A stretch of 64,000 nucleotides of DNA. Source: Bacillus cytotoxicus. Its GTDB lineage: Bacteria; Bacillota; Bacilli; Bacillales; Bacillaceae_G. The notes below the pieces were generated by a model. That model ran no database searches. It had not been told where the DNA came from and saw only the letters and a program-made list of their open reading frames with translations. The position numbers and the translations under genes were made by a program. The stretch spans positions 62,001 to 126,000 of the forward strand of contig NZ_JAMBOP010000011.1 of the NCBI RefSeq assembly GCF_023715645.1. Reading direction: 5' to 3'. Below are positions 9,321 through 17,873 of the stretch, in pieces; the stretch's first letter is position 1; every line of letters starts with the position of its first letter.

Positions 9321-9349
9321 TTTTAATTATTCTGAAAATTTAGTACAAT
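9321..9349 (+). promoter_or_regulatory. cstA promoter with CodY-like box
   Basis: A weak -35 (TTTTAA, 9321-9326) is followed 17 bp later by TACAAT (9344-9349). Between them, 9326-9340 reads ATTATTCTGAAAATT, 13 of 15 matches to the CodY consensus AATTTTCWGAAAATT. A poor -35 fits an activator-dependent promoter (the LytTR regulator), and the box fits CodY repression. Both are inferences. Confidence 0.45.
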
Positions 9350-9383
9350 TCCCTCTAAGGCATAACATAGGAGGGGATTATGT

Positions 9384-11459
9384 TTGAAAGCATGGAAATC
9401 TATTTTACTTTGGGGTGTGATTACGGCTTTAGGAGCAGCGGGATTTGCTGTGTTAGCATTATCACGCGGTGAAACAATTAATGCAGTTTGGTTACTTGTG
9501 ACGGCTGTTTCTGTTTATGCCGTCGCGTATCGGTTTTATAGTAAATTCATTGCTAGAAAAGTCTTTGAATTGGATGACAATCGAAAAACACCAGCAGAAC
9601 TTTTGAATGATGGGAAAGATTATGTCCCGACAAATAAATGGGTTTTATTTGGACACCATTTTGCTGCAATTGCTGGGGCTGGTCCGTTAGTTGGTCCCAT
9701 TTTAGCTGCTCAGATGGGGTATTTACCAGGAACACTTTGGATTATTGTTGGAGTTGTGTTAGCCGGAGCTGTCCAAGACTTTGTGATTTTGTTCGCATCT
9801 ATGCGCCGCAATGGAAAGTCACTTGGTGAAATGATTAAGGAAGAGATTGGTCCTGTAACAGGTTTTATTGCAATGATTGGGATTTTGGGTATTATGATTA
9901 TTTTATTAGCAGTATTAGCTCTTGTTGTAGTAAAAGCGCTTGTAGGAAGTCCGTGGGGAATGTTTACAATTGCAGCAACCATCCCAATTGCTATTTTAAT
10001 GGGTGTATATATGCGTTACATTCGCCCAGGCCATGTTGGAGAAGGTTCAGTTATTGGTATTATTTTACTTCTTTTATCGATTGTAGCAGGTCAATATGTA
10101 GCGGAAAATCCTGCGCTTGCGACTATGTTTACATTTAAAGGTGAAACAATTGCTATTATGCTAATTATTTATGGATTTATCGCTTCTGCATTACCTGTTT
10201 GGTTATTACTTGCACCGCGTGATTATTTAAGTACGTTTTTAAAGATTGGAACAATTGCTGGTCTAGCAATCGGCATCATAGTTGTTGCGCCAAATTTACA
10301 AATGCCGGCAGTTTCAAAATTTATTGATGGAACGGGCCCGGTATTCGCGGGGAATTTATTCCCATTTTTATTTATTACAATTGCTTGCGGAGCTGTATCT
10401 GGTTTCCATGCACTTGTTTCTTCTGGTACAACTCCAAAAATGATAGAACGAGAAAGACATGCACAGCCAATTGGTTACGGTGCGATGCTTATGGAATCAT
10501 TCGTCGCAGCAATGGCACTGATTGCAGCTTGTGTAATAACGCCAGGTACATATTTTGCAATTAATAGTCCGCCAGCAGTCATTGGAACGGATGTAACACA
10601 GGCAGCACAAGTAATTAGTTCTTGGGGATTTACTGTGACTCCAAATGAATTGAAGGAACTTGCTGTAAATGTCGGAGAACAAACGATATTATCTCGTACA
10701 GGCGGGGCACCGTCGTTCGCGATTGGGATGGCTCACATTTTCTCTCAGGTCATTGGCGGAAAAGCATTAATGGCATTTTGGTATCACTTTGCAATTTTAT
10801 TTGAAGCGCTTTTTATCTTAACAACGATTGATGCCGGGACGCGTGTTGGGCGGTTTATGATTCAAGATATTTTAGGGCACGTGTATAAACCATTTGCCAA
10901 AACAGATTCAATACTTTCTAATATTATTGCAACGACGTTTTGTGTACTAGGATGGGGATACTTCTTATATCAAGGGGTAATCGATCCACTTGGTGGTATT
11001 AATACGTTATGGCCGCTCTTTGGCATTGCGAATCAAATGTTAGCTGGGATTGCATTGTTACTTGGAACGACTGTTTTGTTTAAAATGGGGAAAAAGGCAT
11101 ATGTCTGGGTGACGCTCATTCCGACAACATGGTTGCTGATTGTTACAATGACAGCTGGCTATCAAAAGTTATTTCATGAAAATCCGAAAATAGGATTCCT
11201 CTCTCATGCAAAAGTATTTCAGGGTTCATTAGATAAAGGGAAACTATTAGCACCGGCGAAAAATGTAGGAGAAATGAAACGAATTATTCTTAATGATTAT
11301 ATTGATGCGGCCCTTTGTGGAATTTTCATGCTTGTTGTAATCGCGGTACTCATATCGGCTATTAGAATATGGATACAAGTATTGAATAATAAAGCAACGC
11401 CTCTAAAAGAAGCAGTGTATGTTCCGCGAGATGAAAGCGAGGCACAGCGTTATGTTTAA
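9384..11459 (+). CDS. cstA: carbon starvation protein CstA (peptide/pyruvate transporter)
   Basis: A 691-aa protein with about 16-18 membrane segments. It carries CstA signatures near the N-terminus (GHHFAAIAGAGPLVGPILA) and further in (GFHALVSSGTTPKMI). CstA members move pyruvate and/or small peptides across the membrane under carbon limitation. The start is TTG at 9384, with AGGAGGGGA 7 bp upstream; the ATG four bases earlier is in another frame. Its stop overlaps the start of a YbdD/YjiX-type gene by 8 bp, the usual partner arrangement. A LytTR regulator gene lies just upstream. Confidence 0.9.
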   Translation: MKAWKSILLWGVITALGAAGFAVLALSRGETINAVWLLVTAVSVYAVAYRFYSKFIARKVFELDDNRKTPAELLNDGKDYVPTNKWVLFGHHFAAIAGAGPLVGPILAAQMGYLPGTLWIIVGVVLAGAVQDFVILFASMRRNGKSLGEMIKEEIGPVTGFIAMIGILGIMIILLAVLALVVVKALVGSPWGMFTIAATIPIAILMGVYMRYIRPGHVGEGSVIGIILLLLSIVAGQYVAENPALATMFTFKGETIAIMLIIYGFIASALPVWLLLAPRDYLSTFLKIGTIAGLAIGIIVVAPNLQMPAVSKFIDGTGPVFAGNLFPFLFITIACGAVSGFHALVSSGTTPKMIERERHAQPIGYGAMLMESFVAAMALIAACVITPGTYFAINSPPAVIGTDVTQAAQVISSWGFTVTPNELKELAVNVGEQTILSRTGGAPSFAIGMAHIFSQVIGGKALMAFWYHFAILFEALFILTTIDAGTRVGRFMIQDILGHVYKPFAKTDSILSNIIATTFCVLGWGYFLYQGVIDPLGGINTLWPLFGIANQMLAGIALLLGTTVLFKMGKKAYVWVTLIPTTWLLIVTMTAGYQKLFHENPKIGFLSHAKVFQGSLDKGKLLAPAKNVGEMKRIILNDYIDAALCGIFMLVVIAVLISAIRIWIQVLNNKATPLKEAVYVPRDESEAQRYV

Positions 11460-11655
11460 AACGATAAGTAGTATGTGGAAATATCGAAAACAATTTATTA
11501 GTTTGCTTGTTGGTGTACCGAGCTATGAAAAGTATGTTGCGCATATGGAACAACACCATCCGAATGAACATGTATTATCTCGAAAACAATTTTTTGCTGA
11601 AGCGCAAGAGGCAAGATTTAATGCAAAGGGCGGTAAAATTTCGAGATGCTGTTAG
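11452..11655 (+). CDS. YbdD/YjiX family small protein (CstA partner)
   Basis: A 67-aa protein with the family's hallmark features: an N-terminal MWKYRKQF segment, VGVPSYEKYVAHMEQHHP in the middle, a basic QEARF segment and a terminal Cys-Cys. E. coli YbdD and YjiX (BtsX) are encoded after CstA and YjiY (BtsT). The role is not settled; a transporter accessory function is the common view. The ATG at 11452 overlaps the cstA stop by 8 bp, so translation is probably coupled. Confidence 0.85.
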   Translation: MFKTISSMWKYRKQFISLLVGVPSYEKYVAHMEQHHPNEHVLSRKQFFAEAQEARFNAKGGKISRCC

Positions 11656-11673
11656 CGAGGTTACCGCGAAAAA

Positions 11674-11698
11674 AGGGCGAGATTTCGCTCTTTTTTTG
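11674..11698 (+). terminator. terminator of the cstA operon
   Basis: AGGGCGA pairs with TCGCTCT (one G-T) around a short loop and is followed by TTTTTT. It lies 19 bp after the YjiX-type gene. Confidence 0.75.
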
Positions 11699-11704
11699 TT
11701 GGAA

Positions 11705-11720
11705 AGTTTCACGTGAAACA
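11705..11720. promoter_or_regulatory. parS-like chromosome-segregation site
   Basis: The 16-mer AGTTTCACGTGAAACA matches the Bacillus parS consensus TGTTNCACGTGAAACA at every position but the first. It is centred on the 14-bp palindrome GTTTCACGTGAAAC and lies in an intergenic gap between an operon terminator and a repeat, where a ParB (Spo0J) loading site would be tolerated. No other match was seen in the window. Confidence 0.65.
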
Positions 11721-11792
11721 TGTAGAAAAATGTTTGAGGGTTATAGGGAAAGGATGAGTGCTTTTGTAAAGTTTTAAGTTGTAGAAAGGCAC

Positions 11793-11970
11793 TATATATT
11801 CATTTTAATTTCTCGGCATATAAGCTGCTGCTATGCAACATACAACATGACTTGCACTTGCTTCCTCCTTTTGTTTTCAACATTGCACGTGGCAGGAAAA
11901 GGCCCTGACCGCTCCTATGCATCGCCAGTCCCTCTCGCCCATTTAAAAAAATGCTTTTCTGCCCTTTTTT
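11793..11970 (-). repeat. MITE-like element, copy 3 (degenerate)
   Basis: A reverse-oriented copy. The TATATA end near 11793 and the core (GGCCCTGACCGCTCCTATGC on the plus strand) are clear. Hairpin 1 is changed to CTGGCG/GGTCAG, and the other terminal repeat is lost into a Phe/Lys-codon-like AT tract. It fills much of the 415-bp gap 11656-12069. Confidence 0.7.
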
Positions 11971-12033
11971 CATAAGGTAACTGAGTAGTTACCTTGTTCC
12001 CCCTAAAAGAAAGGGGTTTTCTTTAACTTATAT

Positions 12034-12072
12034 AAAAAACAAAGTCGTCACGTATGACGACTTTGTTTTTTA
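12034..12072. terminator. terminator of pdxK
   Basis: AAAAAACAAAGTCGTCA pairs perfectly with TGACGACTTTGTTTTTT around CGTA. It abuts the minus-strand stop codon at 12070. Confidence 0.85.
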
Positions 12073-12894
12073 TATAAGTTCTTTTCCAGCACCAAATTTA
12101 CGATATGCACCGTGATGTGTTGGTCCTACATATTCATTTAATTTGAATGAATGAAGAATGGCAGCTGTAATAAATTCTTTTGCTACTTGAACTGCTTCTT
12201 TTACAGATTTTCCTTTTGCTAGTTCTGCAGTAATTGCAGCAGCGTATGTACAACCTGCGCCATGTGTATATGTTGTTTCAATTTTTTCAGATTCTAAAAT
12301 ATCAAATGTTTCCCCATCGTATAATAAATCAATTGCTTTTTCAGTTCCTAGTTTGCTGCCGCCTTTAATCAGTACATACTTTGCTCCTAAAGCATGGATT
12401 TTTTCAGCAGCTTGCTTCATATCTTCAAGCGAGTTAATTTTAACACCGCTCAGTTGATACGCTTCAAATAAGTTTGGTGTTACAATTAGAGCTTTTGGAA
12501 CGAGTTTGTCACGCAGGCAGTCATTTGTTTCTGGATGAAGCGCTTCATCTGCGCCTTTGCATACCATAACTGGGTCTATTACTACGTTTTTGAGATTATG
12601 CTTCTCAATTGTTTCAGCAACAAGCTCGATAATTTCAACAGAGCCCAGCATACCTGTTTTTAATGCATCAACACCAACGCCTTCAATGGCTGTTTCTAAT
12701 TGTGGTTTTAATGTAGACGCTGGAATTGGGAACACGTTATGTGCCCAACCGTTATGCGGGTCCATCGTTACGATTGTTGTAAGAGCTGTCATACCGTATA
12801 CACCAAGCTCTTGGAATGTTTTTAAGTCTGCTTGCATACCAGCGCCGCCGCTTGTATCAGATCCAGCAATTGTAAGTGCTTTATTTAATGACAT
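12070..12894 (-). CDS. pdxK: pyridoxine/pyridoxal kinase (ThiD-like PdxK)
   Basis: A 274-aa ribokinase-fold enzyme. The N-terminal TIAGSDTSGGAGMQADLKTF binds substrate; VIDPVMVCKG and the anion-hole region THGAGCTYAAA (with the active Cys of this clade) are present. The family phosphorylates hydroxymethylpyrimidine or, in the Bacillus/Staphylococcus ThiD-like branch, pyridoxal and pyridoxine to salvage vitamin B6. The ywd-type neighbourhood favours PdxK (B. subtilis ywdB), and no thiamin genes are near. RBS GAGGGGG precedes the ATG at 12894. Confidence 0.82.
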   Translation of the reverse strand: MSLNKALTIAGSDTSGGAGMQADLKTFQELGVYGMTALTTIVTMDPHNGWAHNVFPIPASTLKPQLETAIEGVGVDALKTGMLGSVEIIELVAETIEKHNLKNVVIDPVMVCKGADEALHPETNDCLRDKLVPKALIVTPNLFEAYQLSGVKINSLEDMKQAAEKIHALGAKYVLIKGGSKLGTEKAIDLLYDGETFDILESEKIETTYTHGAGCTYAAAITAELAKGKSVKEAVQVAKEFITAAILHSFKLNEYVGPTHHGAYRKFGAGKELI

Positions 12895-13050
12895 TGTAAA
12901 AGCCCCCTCGGGTGATAGAATGAAAAATACATTTTTAATTATTATATCAATGTTATGAGGAAGTACAAAGCGAAAAAAGAAAGTAGTTCAATCAAAACAA
13001 GCAGTACGAGCACTTTTATAGTGTTAGTACTGCTTATATATGTTCTTACT

Positions 13051-14292
13051 TCATCTTTGTACCATTTCCTCATGCTCATTATGATTAGGGAGTGGTAATA
13101 GATTACCAATCATTGCTGATCCAATCATTGGTATCAATAAATTAATTGGGAAGAACATGAGTAATAATAATGTAATCGCGATTGGCTTTCGTACTGCATA
13201 GCTTGAAATGGCTGTTGTGACGATGGCTACAGAAGCAACTGGATCTAATGGCATGACAGTTGCTATAGCATATCCAATACTTGCACCGGCAAATATAATC
13301 GGAAAAATATGTCCGCCGCGCCAGCCTGTACTTAAACAGACTGCCGTTACGCATAATTTTAAAACTCCGGAAAGAAGCAGCACCCCAAATGATAATGCGG
13401 TCCACTCATGGACTAATTCTTTTAATTGATGTTCTCCTGAAAACATTGTATAAGGTAGTAAAGTTCCAGCAATCCCTAAAAGAATGCCGCCTATAACGCC
13501 TAACGTTATTTTATATTTTTGAAAAGGGTGAACAATTTTTTCTAATACATATTCTACCTTGAAATAAAAATAGCCTACACCAGCCCCTATACAAATCAGG
13601 GGTAAAAAGGCAAGCCATTCATGGAGTGAAAAAGACCCTTTTCCAAAATCAACAATAAAAGATCCTCGGTTATCAAGCTTACTAAGCAATAAATAAACAG
13701 AAAAACCAGCAAAAGTAGTAGCGAGATATACAATCGTCTTTTTTTCTTTGGAAATTTCGTTCATTTGTTTATTCTCATTTTCATTTGGAGCTAAGTAACC
13801 GAATAATGGAGCATTAAAAATAACGCTTAAAGCAGCACCAATTCCTATTTCGGTTAGTCCCTTCATTCCTTTTAAAGCGAAATGAAAACGATCCCCAACC
13901 CACGTACAAAGTCCACCGATAATTCCAACAAGTGCTGCTTCAGGCCCTAAGCTTGCTCCAAATATTAAAACAATCATAGCCGTTAACGTAGATTGATGTA
14001 CAAAACTATACTCAATTCTACCTGTTTTCTTATATTCACCCATTACTTCTGGCATTAAACGCGGATATGTACCAAAGTATTTTTGCGACAGTCCGACAAG
14101 AACACCACCAATTACTGTTACGCAAATTGTGTAATAAGGTGGTAATGAAAATGTTTTAGGTAAATATCCCCAAATAAACTGAATTCCAGCATTTGTGGTA
14201 ACTAAAAATAACCAAACTGTAGCACCAACTATAGAACCTAGAAAGATACCGTACATGATAAGTAAAGAATGCATGCCTCTTCTCATAGTCAT
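13051..14292 (-). CDS. ClC-family chloride channel/antiporter
   Basis: A 413-aa membrane protein of about 10-11 helices. The ClC selectivity segment is visible as FGASLGPEAALVGIIGG (GxxxGPE form), and a second ion-binding region is STGWRGGHIFPIIFAGASIG. It probably moves chloride, perhaps coupled to protons. It has no CBS domains and is at the short end of the family. AGGAGG lies 8 bp before the ATG at 14292. The 520-bp gap beyond has palindromes but no gene. Confidence 0.85.
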   Translation of the reverse strand: MTMRRGMHSLLIMYGIFLGSIVGATVWLFLVTTNAGIQFIWGYLPKTFSLPPYYTICVTVIGGVLVGLSQKYFGTYPRLMPEVMGEYKKTGRIEYSFVHQSTLTAMIVLIFGASLGPEAALVGIIGGLCTWVGDRFHFALKGMKGLTEIGIGAALSVIFNAPLFGYLAPNENENKQMNEISKEKKTIVYLATTFAGFSVYLLLSKLDNRGSFIVDFGKGSFSLHEWLAFLPLICIGAGVGYFYFKVEYVLEKIVHPFQKYKITLGVIGGILLGIAGTLLPYTMFSGEHQLKELVHEWTALSFGVLLLSGVLKLCVTAVCLSTGWRGGHIFPIIFAGASIGYAIATVMPLDPVASVAIVTTAISSYAVRKPIAITLLLLMFFPINLLIPMIGSAMIGNLLPLPNHNEHEEMVQR

Positions 14293-14388
14293 TTTTATGG
14301 CCTCCTTTATGTGATAGTGTGTTATGACAAACTTAGAGATTCTGATACGAGAATAATTTTGTTTATGTATATAAAAGATAGAGAATTA

Positions 14389-14507
14389 CCTATAGTGTTT
14401 AATACTATAGGATTTATATGAATTTTATTTGAACTTCATATGAAAAATATGTAAGAATGCAGCACCATCCCGATAAAGAAAAAATATCACTTTATAATAA
14501 GTGATAT
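14389..14507. other. two small palindromes in a 520-bp gene-free gap
   Basis: CCTATAGT/ACTATAGG (14389-14411) and ATATCACTT/AAGTGATAT (14484-14507) are perfect inverted repeats upstream of the ClC gene. The gap 14293-14769 otherwise holds only AT-rich sequence. Either palindrome could be an operator or the remains of a decayed gene; I see no riboswitch fold. Confidence 0.35.
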
Positions 14508-14768
14508 AGAAACAATACCATGTAGCGTTGTTAAGAATAGCATTTTTATTATGCACTCAACATAACTCTTTCATTTTACATAGTAAGTAAGTTTTTTTAA
14601 ATGTATTTTTTGTGTGTAAATAGAACATTTCTTTGGATTTTTAAAATGTAATGCCTTATTCCATTTTGATATGTATGCTATTTGTGTATCTTACTAGTGG
14701 TCAAGGTTTAGGGAGAAGAAAAGAAGATAAGCGAAGGAAGAAGGAAAGGTTAACTAGGCGGGTTTTCT

Positions 14769-14812
14769 ATCAGTGAGGGATGAAGAATCCCTCACTGACG
14801 GAGGTTTTGTTT
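14769..14812 (-). terminator. terminator of the MaoC-like gene
   Basis: TCAGTGAGGGAT pairs perfectly with ATCCCTCACTGA around GAAGA, between the gap and the minus-strand stop at 14814. Its sequence resembles the hairpin at 43760, so it may also be repeat-derived. Confidence 0.7.
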
Positions 14813-14813
14813 T

Positions 14814-15185
14814 TTACTGACGAATAATCCCTTTAAAAGATCCTTCCAACACTTTTTTACCATTTTGATTAAAGCATTCTGCCTTTGAAACAGCAATTAC
14901 TCGATCTGCTTGTTCTTCATGATGAGTAAGTGTGACTTCACATCGAACAGTATCTCCGGTAAAGACTGGGCGTAAGAAAGTAAGGTCCACATCTCTTGCA
15001 ATAAAATTTAAATCGCCGCCAATTTTCGTAGGTAATGTTGCAACGAGCAACCCTTGTACCATAACGCGCCCATGCTCATCTGGAACAACATGATGGTCAC
15101 CAGCATCGCCAGAAATTTTACTAAATAGCTCTACATCTTCTCTTGTAAATAATTTTTTAAACGTTAACATTTCTCCAACTTTCAT
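14814..15185 (-). CDS. MaoC-like (R)-hydratase / hotdog-fold acyl dehydratase
   Basis: A 123-aa single hotdog domain. FSKISGDAGDHH near residues 21-32 is the hydratase-2 motif, carrying the catalytic Asp and His. Such enzymes hydrate 2-enoyl-CoA or dehydrate 3-hydroxyacyl-CoA. The substrate is unknown, and no fatty-acid or PHA gene is adjacent. GGAGG precedes ATG 15185. The gene is divergent from the methionine operon. Confidence 0.75.
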   Translation of the reverse strand: MKVGEMLTFKKLFTREDVELFSKISGDAGDHHVVPDEHGRVMVQGLLVATLPTKIGGDLNFIARDVDLTFLRPVFTGDTVRCEVTLTHHEEQADRVIAVSKAECFNQNGKKVLEGSFKGIIRQ

Positions 15186-15305
15186 GTATGTATCGCCTCC
15201 TATCGGTGTATGAATGAGTTATCATTCATACCTTTGATTTTACAGAATATTCTTCACTTGGTAAAGTTCGATAATAAAATATTTTATGAACATTCAGAAA
15301 AAATA

Positions 15306-15334
15306 TTGACACGATGAAATATTTTCTATAAAAT
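15306..15334 (+). promoter_or_regulatory. sigma-A promoter of metY-metA
   Basis: TTGACA at 15306-15311, then a 17-bp spacer, then TAAAAT at 15329-15334. The riboswitch starts about 20 bp downstream. Confidence 0.7.
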
Positions 15335-15351
15335 CATCGGTAATTGCATAA

Positions 15352-15456
15352 GTCTTATCAAGAATAGGTGGAGGGAACGGGCCCTATGAAACCTTAGCAA
15401 CAGCCGTAAATCGGAATTGTGCTAAATCCTGCAGGTATTTCCTGAATGATAAGAAA
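15352..15456 (+). promoter_or_regulatory. SAM-I (S-box) riboswitch
   Basis: Closing helix P1: CTTATC (15354) with GATAAG (15448-15453). Core hallmarks are AGGTGGAGGGA followed by GATGAAACC-like TATGAAACCTTAGCAACA, then a P3/P4 region ending in CCTGAATGATAAGAAAGG. High S-adenosylmethionine should favour the downstream terminator and shut off metY-metA. Confidence 0.95.
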
Positions 15457-15479
15457 GGCTACATGGCGAGCGTTTATCT

Positions 15480-15521
15480 AAACTGCTTCTTTCTTATTTT
15501 AGGAAAGAAGCAGTTTTTTAT
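15480..15521 (+). terminator. riboswitch-controlled terminator
   Basis: AAACTGCTTCTTTC pairs perfectly with GAAAGAAGCAGTTT and is followed by a T run. It lies between the S-box aptamer and the metY RBS. Confidence 0.9.
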
Positions 15522-15548
15522 TTTTTATAAAGGAAAGGAGATTGAGAA

Positions 15549-16844
15549 ATGGGAGAATCATGGGGAAAAGGTACGATTTGTGTGCAAGGTGGGTATACAC
15601 CGAAAAATGGTGAATCTCGTGTTTTGCCACTTTATCAAAGCACGACGTATAAGTACGATACTTCTGATGATTTAGCGGCTCTTTTTAATCTGGAAGCAGA
15701 GGGATATATTTATACGCGTATTGGGAACCCGACGCTTGCGGCTTTTGAGCAAAAACTTACAGAGTTAGAAGGCGGCGTTGGTGCAGTTGCAACGGCATCA
15801 GGGCAAGCGGCAATTATGCTAGCGGTATTAAATATTTGTGGCAGCGGTGATCACTTGCTCTGCTCATCAACGGTATACGGCGGTACATTTAATCTATTTG
15901 CAGTTAGTTTGAAGAAGCTGGGGATTGAGGTCACGTTTTTCAATCCAAACTTATCTGCTGATGAAATTGTTGCCCTTGCAAATGAGAAAACAAAACTTGT
16001 GTATGCGGAATCGCTTGGGAATCCAGCGATAAATGTGCTGAATTTTAAAGAGTTTTCTGAGGCGGCAAAAGAGCTTGAGGTACCGTTTATTGTGGATAAT
16101 ACATTAGCGACGCCGTATTTATGTCATGCGTTTGAACATGGTGCAAACATTGTCGTTCATTCTACAACGAAATATATTGATGGTCATGCAAGCTCACTAG
16201 GCGGCATTGTTATTGACGGAGGAAACTTCAATTGGAGTAAATTTCCTGGATTTGTTGAACCCGATCCAAGCTATCATGGTGTCAGTTATGTGGAGAAATT
16301 TGGGCAAGCTGCATACATTGTGAAAGCTCGTGTACAGTTATTAAGGGATTACGGGAATTGTATGAGCCCATTCAATGCGTACATGAGCAATATTGGCTTA
16401 GAAACGTTGCATCTTCGCATGGAACGTCATAGTCAAAGTGCATTAGCTGTTGCACAGTGGTTATCGCAGCATGAACGCGTTGAGTGGGTCAATTATCCTG
16501 GACTTCAAAATAATGAAAACTATGCATTGGCACAAAAATATTTACCGAAAGGTGCGAGCGGCGTTTTAACATTTGGGATAAAGGGCGGCCTTGAATCTGC
16601 TAAACAGTTTATTGGTAATGTGAAGCTTGCCACGTTGGTCACGCATGTTGCAGATGCAAGAACTTGTGTTATTCATCCTGCAAGCACAACGCATCGTCAA
16701 CTTACGGAAGAACAGCAGCGTTTGGCTGGTGTAACGTCTGATTTAATTCGATTATCGGTTGGTATTGAAGATGCGGTGGATATTATTGCTGATTTAGAGG
16801 CAGCGCTTTCTGGAGGAAAACAGTATGCCGATCATCATCGCTAA
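15549..16844 (+). CDS. metY: O-acetylhomoserine sulfhydrylase (Cys/Met metabolism PLP enzyme)
   Basis: A 431-aa fold-type I PLP enzyme. [41 protein letters not shown] and the Schiff-base segment [11 protein letters not shown] are clear. It makes homocysteine from O-acetylhomoserine and sulfide. The large insertion around residues 220-260 (after [10 protein letters not shown]) is typical of MetY rather than MetB. AAAGGAAAGGAG precedes ATG 15549. It is governed by the SAM riboswitch, and its 3' end overlaps metA by 20 bp, so the two steps are co-expressed. Confidence 0.93.
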   Translation: MGESWGKGTICVQGGYTPKNGESRVLPLYQSTTYKYDTSDDLAALFNLEAEGYIYTRIGNPTLAAFEQKLTELEGGVGAVATASGQAAIMLAVLNICGSGDHLLCSSTVYGGTFNLFAVSLKKLGIEVTFFNPNLSADEIVALANEKTKLVYAESLGNPAINVLNFKEFSEAAKELEVPFIVDNTLATPYLCHAFEHGANIVVHSTTKYIDGHASSLGGIVIDGGNFNWSKFPGFVEPDPSYHGVSYVEKFGQAAYIVKARVQLLRDYGNCMSPFNAYMSNIGLETLHLRMERHSQSALAVAQWLSQHERVEWVNYPGLQNNENYALAQKYLPKGASGVLTFGIKGGLESAKQFIGNVKLATLVTHVADARTCVIHPASTTHRQLTEEQQRLAGVTSDLIRLSVGIEDAVDIIADLEAALSGGKQYADHHR

Positions 16845-17730
16845 AGATTTACCCGCTCGTAAAATATTGCAAAATGAAAATATTTTTGTGATGACGAAAG
16901 AACGAGCAGAAACGCAAGATATTCGTGCTTTGAAGATTGCTATTTTAAATTTAATGCCAACAAAGCAAGAAACAGAAACACAGTTACTTCGTTTAGTTGG
17001 AAATACACCGCTTCAACTTGATGTTCATTTACTTCATATGGAGTCCCATACAGCAAAAAATGTAACGCAGGAGCATTTAACGAGCTTTTATAAAACATTT
17101 CGTGATATTGAAGGAGAAAAATTTGACGGACTTATCATTACTGGTGCTCCGGTTGAAACACTTCCATTTGAAGCGGTAGATTATTGGGATGAATTGAAGC
17201 GAATTATGGAGTATTCGAGTACACATGTCACATCAACGCTTCATATTTGTTGGGGGGCGCAAGCAGGATTGTATTATCACTACGGAGTTCCGAAATATCC
17301 GCTTGAGCAAAAGATGTTTGGTGTGTTTGAGCATGAAGTGCAGCAGGAGCATGTGAAATTATTGCGCGGTTTTGACGAAAACTTTTTTGCGCCACATTCT
17401 CGTCATACAGAAGTGCGGGCATCTGATATTCAACGCGTACAAGAGCTCGATGTGTTAGCGACTTCTGAAGAGGCCGGTGTTCATCTCGTTATGAATAAAG
17501 ATGGAAAGCATATTTTTGTGCTTGGTCATAGTGAATACAGCTGTGAGACGTTAAGGCAAGAATATGAGCGAGATCAGCAAAGAGGACTTAATATTACTAT
17601 TCCAAAAAACTATTTTAAACATGATAACCCTTTGGAAAAGCCAGTGGTAAAGTGGCGTAGCCATGGGAATTTACTATTCTCAAATTGGTTGAATTATTAT
17701 GTGTATCAGGAAACTCCTTATATTTTGTAA
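16825..17730 (+). CDS. metA: homoserine O-acetyltransferase
   Basis: A 301-aa MetA-type enzyme that activates homoserine for methionine synthesis. Cys142 ([12 protein letters not shown]) is the acyl nucleophile; LGHSEYS carries the His/Glu partners. Residue 111 is Glu (GAPVE), the residue that in the B. cereus enzyme gives acetyl-CoA rather than succinyl-CoA preference. That fits the O-acetylhomoserine-using metY just upstream, whose end it overlaps. GGAGG lies inside metY upstream of the start. Confidence 0.93.
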   Translation: MPIIIAKDLPARKILQNENIFVMTKERAETQDIRALKIAILNLMPTKQETETQLLRLVGNTPLQLDVHLLHMESHTAKNVTQEHLTSFYKTFRDIEGEKFDGLIITGAPVETLPFEAVDYWDELKRIMEYSSTHVTSTLHICWGAQAGLYYHYGVPKYPLEQKMFGVFEHEVQQEHVKLLRGFDENFFAPHSRHTEVRASDIQRVQELDVLATSEEAGVHLVMNKDGKHIFVLGHSEYSCETLRQEYERDQQRGLNITIPKNYFKHDNPLEKPVVKWRSHGNLLFSNWLNYYVYQETPYIL

Positions 17731-17750
17731 AGGAAGTTGAGCATAACACG

Positions 17751-17835
17751 TGGTAACGTTTTCTTTGTAAAGAATGGCCTTTATTATTCAGAATGTTCTA
17801 AATATATTGTTTTTGGCGATTTTACCTTATATAAT
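17751..17835 (+). promoter_or_regulatory. promoter region of hom-thrC-thrB
   Basis: TTGTTT (17807-17812), a 17-bp spacer and TATAAT (17830-17835) form a good sigma-A promoter. Upstream, TGGTAACGTTTTCT (17751-17764) matches the CcpA cre consensus at 12 of 14 positions; that part is weak. Confidence 0.55.
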
Positions 17836-17873
17836 GGCACCTAAATACAATTTTTAGAGGGGTGGACAGTACT

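Noticed and set aside
9380-9460. ATG at 9380 as start of cstA
   Set aside because: It is out of frame with CstA; the TTG at 9384 has the right frame and spacing.
11419-11451. Upstream extension of the YbdD/YjiX-type gene inside cstA
   Set aside because: The family N-terminus and the spacing of GAGG favour the ATG at 11452.
14389-14507. Fluoride riboswitch before the ClC gene
   Set aside because: The palindromes do not contain the conserved fluoride-aptamer sequence, and the ClC protein has general chloride-type motifs.
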